In this document: in pieces, positions 50,004 through 59,233 of the stretch
How the letters are laid out: each line of letters begins with the position of its first letter
Numbering within the stretch: the stretch's first letter is position 1
Assembly: GCF_024713975.1 (NCBI RefSeq)
Contig: NC_091108.1
Coordinates: 3,649,001-3,713,000, forward strand
DNA: 64,000 nucleotides
Direction: 5' to 3'
Origin: Paralichthys olivaceus
Lineage: Eukaryota > Chordata > Actinopteri > Pleuronectiformes > Paralichthyidae
Made by a program: the position numbers and the translations under genes
Notes under the pieces: model-generated
The model's input: the letters and a program-made list of their open reading frames with translations, nothing else
Told to the model about the DNA's origin: nothing
Database searches by the model: none

Positions 50004-50512
50004 CCACTAATAAACTGCCATTTACCACAGACGCTAACCGGATGGGAAAAATAAACTTTGCAAACACAGGTTGATGGGTGGGGGGGGGGGGGGATAAAGA
50101 CATGGAAGTGTAACAGTGTCTGAAACCTGGAATCAGCCTCTGGGCCGCACAAACTGTAGAAAAAGACCACATCTGTACTTTTGGCGGATGTGGTGAACTC
50201 CAGAGAGATTCCGATGCCTTCACAGTGCCTCAACTCAGCGACGACGGAGAGAAGGAAGTTCCTGGTTGTTTCATCACCTGTGGAGAAAAAAGAATCCAGC
50301 TTCGGATCGTAACTTCTCCTGACGGCAGAGTGAACCCGCCTTAATGTAAAGACTCAACAAACCTGCCTTTCAGACGTTATTTATTTCACCTCAGTGTTTG
50401 AACTTTTCAGCAGCTGCAGCCGTCTGATCCCCTAACTGCAACATTTCAAAACTTTTTGAATTTGTACCCGACTATTTATTTTCCTTTGACAAGTCTTAGA
50501 GTAATAAAAGTG

Positions 50513-50518
50513 TTTGCA
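50513..50518 (+). terminator. ccny: ccny polyadenylation signal AATAAA
   Basis: GAGTAATAAAAGTGTTTGCA lies 510 nt after the TAA and is followed by T/GT-rich sequence. A 3' UTR of about 530 nt is implied. Confidence 0.6.
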
Positions 50519-50535
50519 AGTTTTCTTCTCTGGAA

Positions 50536-51590
50536 ATCTTTGTGTCGAGGATCACAGTGTTTCTAGTGTCGCTCTTGATACTCAGGTCTGTGTAGTCTGG
50601 TCAATCAAACACTTACAAACTCAATGACATCGACACCAGGACACATTTCCCCCCCGAGTTCAAGTTTCATCAGGTTTTGGTTTTATCGGAACATTTTCAG
50701 CAGTTTATAAAAAATTGTCCTGAAGCCATTTGGAATGTCCACACTGCACAGAAGCTGAAGTTAACGCAGCTTTCTGCCGACATCTAGTGGATATTTGAGA
50801 GAACTGCTCATTCAGGTTTTGGGGGTTGTTAAAGGGACAATTCACCCAAATTCTATAAGTGGAGATTGAATAGTAGTTTAATTTTTCCATATGAAGAAGT
50901 TCCAATGAAAACAGAGAAGTGACATCTGAAGAAAGTCTCCTTTAAATACAATGAAGCTTGACTGACAAATTACACTCGTAAATATCGGGCCCCTAAATGT
51001 GTCAGATTTCTTTTCATCCAGATCCAAAAGTCATTCCCTGGGAAATATGTGAAAATATCAAAAACGGTGTTGAAGAGAGAAAACGTTTGGTGTTGTAGAT
51101 GGTTTTGTTTGTTTCTTCGGCTGTGCTCATCCTGACGTTTTGTTTCTACCTGATAAAATAAATCACCTTTGTGTTGGACTGCGGAATCTGCTGAGTCACT
51201 GGTCATACTTGGGAGCGGGGAAAGAGGGAAGCCAGCTTATGTTATGCTCAGGTTGCCCGTAGGCCGGGCGTAACAATATTTCTGTGAAAAGTGTAGAAAT
51301 GCAAAATGTACATTTGCTCATGAAGTAAGAAAATGATTTGTGGTGATCACAAACAAGATACTTAATGAAAACTTATCAATATTTCATCTTTTCATATATT
51401 TGATATTCTTATCATTATTATTATCACTGTCACTCTTTACTCATTGATGCTGCTGTCACGTGATGTCACATTTTTAAATTTGTATCAACAAACAACAAAC
51501 AAGAAAAAGAAAATATATACAAATATATAAAAGTTCTTATTTTACCAAATCATTTCAAATAAACAAACCACTGTTCTCTAATTGAACAAA
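50536..51590. other. Intergenic gap between ccny and sdr39u1 with dispersed repeat
   Basis: No gene was found. GTTAAAGGGACAATTCACCC (50827 onward) is the typical head of an abundant teleost interspersed element. Body segments such as AATTACACTCGTAAATATCG and GGTGTTGTAGATGGTTTTGT continue to about 51160. A minus-strand CTCF-like motif (CCACTAGATGTCGGC, 50776-50790) lies just before it. The rest, to 51590, is AT-rich. Confidence 0.6.
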
Positions 51591-51774
51591 AGTGACGTCA
51601 TTAACTAAATGTAATCAAACAAACAGCTGTTATGTCAAAACACAGAACTCCCGGTAAACTACAAAGTGACGTCACTTCCGGCTGAAGTACGGAGCCCGCG
51701 TTGGTCCAAAAAGCGCGGACCACCCCCCCCACAGACAGATCAGCTCGGTCAGACTGAGACTGTGAAGCTGAACC
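51590..51774 (+). promoter_or_regulatory. sdr39u1: sdr39u1 promoter with two full CREs and an ETS site
   Basis: TGACGTCA occurs at 51593-51600 and again at 51667-51674. The second overlaps an ETS/GABP site, CACTTCCGG (51673-51681), about 95 nt before the ATG. CRE plus ETS is a common TATA-less arrangement for genes of mitochondrial or metabolic function. Confidence 0.6.
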
Positions 51775-54346
51775 ATGAGAGTGTTGATCGGTACGTCACG
51801 TTTTATATCGTGTTTTCTGTATTTAAAGTCAACGCGATGTGCTACACTGCCAGCTAGCTGTTAGCCACTGTTAGCACGCAGCAGGAGTGAAGCTGCGTGT
51901 CTCTTATGCACGTTTTGTTTTGCTCGTCCTGTTTTCGTGGAATCGAACGCGTCGCTCGTGAGCGCGTGAGTCTGAGTTCGTCCGGTTTAGCTTTGAAACG
52001 CGCAGAAGTTTCGTTAAAGTCGCACAAGGTCCCGTTTTGTAAGCGTGTCTGCTGCGCATGCGCACTGACCTCGCCTCCCTGCCGCCCTTTCAATGTAAAA
52101 CACATTGAATTTAGATGTTTTATAATCTGCAGGTTTGTCTTTTTAATTAATGAGGTTCGGTTAAATAACAGAAACTCTTCTCTCTAAGCTGCTAAATGTC
52201 CAAAGTTTAATCAAACCTGTTAAATCTGACCATTGCAACCTTCATTAAGGTATTAAATTATCTCATACTGTGTGTATATATATATACTGCTTCTACTTAA
52301 TACATTACTTCTAAAACATTTATAGTTTTTGTAGTATTGCATGTTTTACTTACCAATGTGGTTTTTTTTTTTGACTGTCCTCTTTGTTGCTGTAAAACTA
52401 CAAATGTCCCTGTTGTGGGACTCATAATGGATTATCTTATTTTATCACATGTGACAGTAAATGCTAAAAAAAACAACTTAAAATTGTACCTGTTCTCCAG
52501 CTAATAAAAATAACTCAAACCTAACACACCTGAGGATTTATTAAGATAATAATCTGGTCATTTTAATGTGAAAAGGCTCAGATCACTAGGACGCAGTATT
52601 TAACTTAAATCTTTTATTTGGTCTGAAGCGTCGAGCCAACAATTCAAACCACTGCAGGGAAATAAAACAAACAGATTATGTTTTGATAACTCTGTGTCAT
52701 TGTGTTTCTGTTCGTAGGAGGAGGATCCGGCTTTGTGGGCCGGGAGCTGTCCCGTCTGCTCAGAGACAAAGGTCATGAGGTCACACTGATATCTCGCCAG
52801 CCTGGTCCAGGAAAAATAACATGGGTGTGAAGATCTTTGTTTCATTTAGAATGACAGTGAGCGGAGTTGGTTCAGAAGCTCCTGAATCATCTCATTCACA
52901 CCTGGATATGTGTAAACGTCTGTTTCAATTTCACAGTATATATCTTCATCATCCTATGCCGCTGAACAGTATTGTCTTAAATAACGTTAATATTTCCATC
53001 TGTAGTGAAAGTTGCATATTGTGTACATTCTCTGTTTTATATCATTTCATTTATTTATTTTTATATTTGTTGTATTTTTCCTCCTCTGTGCTCCTGCAGG
53101 GTGAGCTGGAGTCTCATGGCCTCCCACCATGTGAGGGCGCTGTCAACTTGGCTGGAGAGAATATCATGAACCCACTGAGATGGTGAGCAGCAAATAAACT
53201 GAGGCTACAACTGACAATCTTTAGTCAGAGCTATTGTCTATTAAACATCAGAACATTATGATTATCAGATCCCACAATGGCCTATTTAAAGTTGCTGTTA
53301 TATTCAGCTCAAAAGTTACTATTAAAAATAATCACAAGTAAACTGGATATGATGAAGAAAAGCATTTTCCCCCTGTAACCCAGGATCTCATTCTCAACCT
53401 GTTGATTTGGTTTTATTTGTGGTTTCAGGTGGAATGAAAGCTATAAAAAAGATTTGTTCTCCAGTCGCATCGATACCACCAAAGCTCTGGCTGAAGCGAT
53501 AGCTGCCTCGCCCACCCCCCCCCACTCCTGGGTGCTGGTGTCAGGTGTAGGTGAGTCTAATGACCGAGCTCCGCTGCTCAGGACGAGGCCGATTAGACGA
53601 ACTGACTCACAGACACACAAATTGTTGTTTATCTCTGTCCGCAGCTTGTTACAAACCCAGTCTGACAGGTCAGTATACAGAAGACAGTGAGTGGACGCCG
53701 TTTGACCTCCTCTCCAAACTCGTCAAAGAGTGGGAGGCCGCAGCGCTTCTTCCTGAGACTGCGGCAAAAACCACCAGACAAGTCGTCATCAGGCCTGGTG
53801 ATTAATCTCAGTCGGAATGTGTTTCGATTTAAAAGCATAAGAAAAAAATAAGTGCTGTGCAAATAAAGTTATTCTTATGATCACATCCCATCCCCCCACC
53901 CCCCCCTCCCTTCACCAGGGGCAGTGCTGGGTCGCGATGGTGGCGCCATGAAGCAAATGCTGCTGCCCTTCTGGCTCGGCCTCGGGGGAACTCTGGGGTC
54001 AGGAAGACAACCGTTCCCTTGGATCCACGTCTCGGACCTGGCGGGAATCATCGCCCACTCCCTGGAGCCCCTCGCCGACACCCCCCCGCCCTCAACACAG
54101 GTGTTCAATGGAGTCGCACCCGCGCTGAACACCAACTACGAGTTCACTAAGGAACTGGGTCGGCTTCTGAGGCGACCCACCATTTTTCCTGTACCAGGCT
54201 TCGTCATTAACGGTCTGATGGGCTCAGAAAGAGCCGTCATCCTCACGCAGGGACAGAAGGTCGTCCCGCAGAGGACGTTAGAGGCGGGGTTTCAGTACAA
54301 GTACCCAGACTTGACGTCAGCCCTGAAGGAGATTGTTGGGAGTTAA
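51775..54346 (+). CDS. sdr39u1: sdr39u1: epimerase-family short-chain dehydrogenase/reductase 39U member 1
   Basis: Coding exons: 51775-51790, 52718-52824, 53100-53182, 53429-53550, 53645-53797, 53919-54346. Phases agree, giving 302 residues. The start MRVLIGGGSGFVGREL is the Rossmann dinucleotide-binding glycine motif of extended SDRs (NADP-type). NLAGENI and SSRI.TTKAL are family motifs (YfcH/SULA-like). The C-terminal segment RRPTIFPVPGFVINGLMG to YKYPDLTSALKEI is the DUF1731 domain that closes this family. The substrate is not known for vertebrate SDR39U1. The first coding exon is only 16 nt, so its placement rests on the phase and the strong donor GTACGT. The gene converges on mettl17, with 619 nt between stop codons. 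Confidence 0.93.
52053..52064 (+). promoter_or_regulatory. sdr39u1: NRF1 consensus TGCGCATGCGCA in sdr39u1 intron 1
   Basis: A perfect palindromic NRF1 site about 280 nt downstream of the ATG, within the CpG-rich 5' region. NRF1 controls many nuclear genes for mitochondrial function. Occupancy is inferred. Confidence 0.5.
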
Positions 54347-54439
54347 GGGATTTTGGAAGATGTACACAATTATGTCTATAATAATCCCTTCACGGTTACT
54401 GTATCATACATGGACAAAATATAAAGAAACTCTGGATAA

Positions 54440-54445
54440 ATTAAA
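54440..54445 (+). terminator. sdr39u1: sdr39u1 probable polyadenylation signal ATTAAA
   Basis: GGATAAATTAAATGTGTTG lies about 95 nt after the stop and is followed by a T-rich stretch. It is the common variant hexamer; no nearer AATAAA exists. Confidence 0.4.
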
Positions 54446-54867
54446 TGTGTTGACACATTTCTGTAAATTGTTTTCTTCAGTTCTAAAGTAAATAACTGCT
54501 TCCACCATGTTTGAATTAAGTTTTACAACTTACAGATTTGCCTGTCACAGTAGACATCTTTAAAAACAGCTATGATTGTGTCCGATTGATCGAGACAGAG
54601 CAGAACAACTTCATTTTCCACAACAAAACAAACCACTGAAAAAAACACATTCCTTGATCACTTTATGCACCAAACTGGAATTATTCCTTCATAATTCTAG
54701 TCCTTAATTTAAGTAAGAGAAAGTAAAAGTTAATATCAGTGGTTATTTTGGATTCTTTCAGTTTATATTCATCTCTGATATTAACATGAACAGAAACGCA
54801 GGAGAATGTTGAAAATATTTCTCCACATTGCAACAACCTCTTAATAAACAGCACAGAGCTATGACTT

Positions 54868-54873
54868 TTTATT
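54868..54873 (-). terminator. mettl17: mettl17 polyadenylation signal AATAAA (minus strand)
   Basis: TTTATT on the plus strand, about 95 nt beyond the mettl17 stop. The 54446-54867 stretch between the two convergent 3' ends shows no further feature. Confidence 0.5.
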
Positions 54874-54965
54874 CATATTATCTCGATAATGTCACGGTAG
54901 CTGTTCAGAGAGTCAGTCCCCCCCCCCCCAATAGAAATGCAGATGTTTGTATAAAAGCTGATTCT

Positions 54966-57900
54966 TCACTCTGAATCACTCTGGACGTCGTCTTCATCTC
55001 TCTGAATGACCGGCAGTTGATCTCCCCAGTCGCTGTTCCGAGCACAACGATACACATCTCTGAAGGAAGAAGAAACACGATATTCAGGAAGATCTAGAAA
55101 ACCCACGATCACAGACCTTGAAATCTTAATTTACAACTAAAAACTAAATCCAAACTTTGAATCCCAAGTAAAAAAATGAGCAAACCGATGCTGCTGCTAA
55201 TGAGTTTGAAAGCGGGTGTGATGCCGTAACTTCACCTGCTGTGTTTTCGAGCCGTCACCACCATGTGATGCAGTTTTCCGTCGGGCGAACACATCTGACA
55301 GTGGACGTGTCTCGTCCGTCGCAGAACTGGTGCGATCAGCCGAGCCCAGTTCACACCTTCTGTCTCTGCCTCCGGGGGACCTCCGCGAGTCAGAATCAGG
55401 TAACTGAACTTCTCTATCTGACGAACGTTGTGCTGGAAAATGAGGTGGACGTGTTAGAAAATTATATCATTTCATATTTTTTACCTTCTGTCAGTAACAG
55501 ATACAAGATTATTGTAATCAAACCTCTTTAAGTCTAAAAATGCTCTTACGCTCAGTTAATAATGATTATTTGACAATTTCACCAAAAGTATTAATCAGTA
55601 TAAAATTAGTCAAGTTAATAAAAAACCTTTAAAAATCAAGAATCACCAGTTTGTCAAACATTTATTTTCTGAGGGTCAAAAATAAACTTTCAGGACAAGT
55701 ACAAATATGATTCCATCCAGAGTTTAGACTCACCCCGGGCAGAGGCAGAGGTTGGTACAGCTGCTGGAAGTTGCAGGGGACGGCGAGCTCTCGGGCCAGT
55801 TTAGGACACGTCAGTTCATGAGGACACTGGAAAAACCAAATGATGGGGAAGATGATCCAATAAAGTCTGTGACACTGAAAGTGTTTTAAAAGCAGCTGGG
55901 ATTCAAACCTACGGGGGCGAACACGGATGCTGGTCTGGGGTCATGGACCATTTTCTCTTGTTTCTGACGATAGAGAAAAGAAAATCACCATCATGTACAC
56001 ATCAGCACTAAACTAATTCCCTGGTGAGGACGTCAGACAGTGAAACCTTTAATAACGTGTCTCTGGCTTCCATAAGAATCTGATGTCCCTCTTTGGTCCC
56101 ATTTTCCACCAGCACCTAGAAGAAACAATGCAAAATAAAAAAATGAATATCGTTAAATAAGAAAGATCCCACGATACTGAAATACATTTTGAAATCAACA
56201 TTTATTTGTCAAATAGGAACTTTTACTCTTGGGACAGACACAGTTTTTCGACCATGTCGCAAGTGTAAGTGATCTAATCGGGAAGTTTCGTCATTATCTT
56301 GACCAACCAGGTACGAGCTGGTCTTTCTCCACAGAGTGAACACGGCCTCTTCTCGCTCCTTCCCACCGGGAATCTCTGACAGAGTAAAAGCTGCGACCAC
56401 CAAATCAAACTGCACCTGAAAGTAGGAACGCAGCAGAAACAGGAAATTAGAAAAATCAATAAATCAAATTTCGTATTATTTATTAAAAATCAAATAAACA
56501 CAATCGGATGGTTGGGCTCCTCCTAACTGAACGCTAAACATTAAATATGGGAAGAAGGAAGTAGAGGGTCTCACCTTAGGAGAGACGGGGAGGAACTGTC
56601 TGAAATAAACATGTTGGATGTGAGGTTGAGCCCGTTCATCATCGCCTGCTCAGAAAAACACAAAGATGCTTTGATTGATCAGACAAACGCACAAACTAAA
56701 CTGTGACAAATCACATGATCTGTGTGTTTGTGTGAACCTTTGAGAAGTCGTTCCGCCAGAATGTTCATCGGAGCAGAGCTGTCCACACACACCATCTCCT
56801 TCAGAGAGGCGGCCCAGTGCGAGTGTGACGCCCTGCAGGAGAAAGACTGAATTTATTTTTAAATGTAATTCACGTGAAAACTCTTAATGTTACAGCAGCG
56901 TTGTACACGAACCAGACAACTGTTCCCAGCCCTGAACCAAAATCCAGAAGAGACTGAGGAGCAAAAGAGGAATCCCTCTTCTTGATCTGGATCGACAGAA
57001 AAAAAGAAAAACTCTGAGACATGCAGAGGCAGAACGTTGGAAAACAAACTAACTCTTTAATTGAAGCTCTGACATCATCATGTGAGTAAACTTAAGAGTC
57101 CCACCACTCGCTCATACCTCATTCAGAGCTCTCCGCACCGCAGCGTAGCCCCCGGCCAGCCGGGCCGCCAGGTACACGACACACAACTCTTCATCGTACC
57201 TGAAACACAGGCAGAGGGTGAGCGGAACACAAACTCATCTTCATCTCAGACTCCGGCAGGGTCAATCTGAACACACCCGTCATTTAAAAAAATTAATTAA
57301 TTAAAAGACAAGAGAAATACTTGTAGATGAACATGTTACTTTAAGGCCTTCCAGTGATATGTTGTTCTCCTGAGCTCTGAGAACACTTTCCTCCGGATGC
57401 GGTCTTCCAGCGCTTCCTCGTCTATATCTGTAAAATAAAAGCATGTTCACTCTTTCACCAGCTGCTGCGTCACGTGATCTCTTTACAGTTAAGATACCTC
57501 CACACCCTCCTTCGTTTGTAGACGTTTACACTGTGTGACTCACTTCCTCCCTTCTCCACTGCTTTCTTCCAGAGTTCCTTCTCCAGGCTCACCGCTGTCC
57601 GTCTCAGTGTCACGACCTCGACGGCTCGTTTTCTGCTCCACAGGAAGTTTGCGAAGCTGTGCGTGCGCTCGTTCAGCCGATTCACCTGAGCACCTACGGG
57701 TGAAGTTTCATTTCGGGACAAGTCAAGCGATAGAAACATTTGGCATATCAACTGGGAGGGAAAAATAATAATGGAACCTACTCTGAATAATCGACCAGGC
57801 AGCCCTCTGGAGTTCCTCAGGGAGGCTCAGAGTTTTCAGGTTGGTCACACCTGGATGCTTCCTGTGCAGTTCTCCTTTTAGGAAATCTGCCTCAGACTGT

Positions 57901-58662
57901 GACTGTGCAGCCGTGCACATTCTCTGAGGATTGAAAAAAACAATAAACATTAAACTCTTCACAGTACCCAACTTTCAGAATCACTAAAATGAAGTAACTG
58001 AAGCACTAAAATCTGATGAGGAAAAACACATATGACAAACTTTTATAATATATACAATATCAGAAACACACGTGTCCTGTTCGTCTGCCGTTATTATACA
58101 AAGCAATTTGGAGTCAGCGTAATTTAAGCAATTGAAAATATGTGAATTTTTAAAATTGTTGATTTCAAAAATTCATATAAAATATCAGAACTAATCAAAT
58201 AAAAAGTAGTGCATCTTATTTATCTAAGATAAAAGTTATATATGATGTGATTTGGAGTCAGAAGGTCAAAGCTTCGTAAAGCTTTTAAAATCAATTCAGC
58301 TGTCTCTCCATCGAACAAGAGTTTATTGATGTTTAATATTTTCTGACTCTCTTCAATAGATAAACACACGATTCAACAAATAACACGTTTTTTTTTTAAT
58401 GCAGAAAATAATTACCAAACAAGAAAGAGTCAGATTTAGTCTTCGCCTACATTTCAAACGAGGAGTCAAAACCCAGAGAGAGAAATATATTGATGAGCGT
58501 GAGAATAATCATTTAATGGACAGTTCATTTCTCTTAGTCGTGTTTTTAAACTCTTCCTCAGTCTGACCTCTGGTGAAGATGCTGCGTTCAATGACACCAA
58601 GCCACACTCACCCTGAACGCCCCAGCTCTCTGGCCCAGGACCCTGCAGCTCCACGACGCCAT
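54966..58662 (-). CDS. mettl17: mettl17: methyltransferase-like 17, mitochondrial ribosome assembly factor
   Basis: Exons in gene order: 58662-58612, 57923-57782, 57693-57544, 57427-57340, 57199-57118, 56986-56913, 56832-56738, 56645-56575, 56415-56308, 56115-56047, 55963-55913, 55826-55734, 55432-55236, 55059-54966. This gives 454 residues (human about 456), with phases consistent. METTL17 is a mitochondrial matrix protein that binds the small mitoribosomal subunit during its assembly. The start MASWSCRVLGQRAGAFRR is basic with no acidic residue, as in a targeting presequence. DFGSGLGT (186-193) is the SAM-binding motif I. CPHELTC (328-334), a further Cys at 345, HCQMC (403-406) and YRCAR near the end retain the cysteines associated with the reported Fe-S cluster of the family. 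Donors GTTTCA and GTTCAC in two introns are weak but supported by frame. Confidence 0.95.
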
Positions 58663-59233
58663 GTTTTCTGTGTCTGCTCTGTTTTTATGATAGTTTTATA
58701 TTTAAACTGTTTGATTTTCATTCCACACGAGGACGAGCACGGAGCAGCGGGCTCGGCTGGTTCCTTCAACAAAATAACTCCGACCCCCGGTTGAAGCGGA
58801 ACCCTTTAACACCCAACTTCTGTTCCGCAGGTGAAGGCGCTCACTCCACGCTTATTTTTCGTGTCCCCTTCAAACTTAACACTTCACTTCGTTCTCACGG
58901 GGGGATTCAATTTATCAAAGTTAAGATCGAATCCGCAGTTTTAATAAACATGTTCGAAACATAGATTTTACACAAGAAGTTAATAACTTCACGCTAAATC
59001 CTTAATGTGTGATTTTCTCTGTTTAACCGCGGAGTGATACATCGGCGCGCTACACGATCTTCAGCGGCGCAGACCGGGAAGCGGCGGCGGGTAAAGTTTG
59101 AAGTCCCCCCTGTCTTCTCCCCTCAGCTCCTTTGTGTCTGTCCCATAGACTGTGGTCTGTCCTCCAGCTCCTGCTCCTGTCCCCAGCTTCTGTCCTCCAG
59201 CTCCTGTCCTCCAGCTCCTGTCCCCCAGCCGCC
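58663..59233. promoter_or_regulatory. Shared divergent promoter of mettl17 and parp2
   Basis: Only 571 nt separate the two start codons, which face away from each other. The interval must hold both 5' UTRs and promoters. It is moderately CpG-rich near each end and has no TATA box. I looked for the RNase P RNA gene that shares PARP2's promoter in mammals and saw no match. Co-expression of the two genes is an inference. Confidence 0.6.
59158..59226 (+). repeat. 15-nt minisatellite in parp2 5' UTR
   Basis: About four imperfect copies of CTCCAGCTCCTGTCC end eight nucleotides before the parp2 ATG. The tract is pyrimidine-rich and open in the parp2 frame but contains no ATG in that frame. Confidence 0.75.

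Noticed and set aside
55404-55432. Alternative acceptor CGTCAG for the mettl17 exon that would start with IEKFSYL
   Set aside because: It keeps the frame but removes five residues. The upstream TTTTCCAG gives the length seen in human METTL17 (six residues between the two conserved blocks), so it was preferred.
59132-59233. In-frame N-terminal extension of parp2 with a leucine-rich, signal-like sequence
   Set aside because: The frame opens with TTG, not ATG, and its sequence is the translated 15-nt minisatellite. The ATG at 59234 with GCC before it is the better start.
58663-59233. Possible RNase P RNA gene sharing the parp2 promoter as in mammals
   Set aside because: No recognisable P RNA conserved segments or pol III promoter elements were seen by eye. 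A covariance-model search would be decisive.
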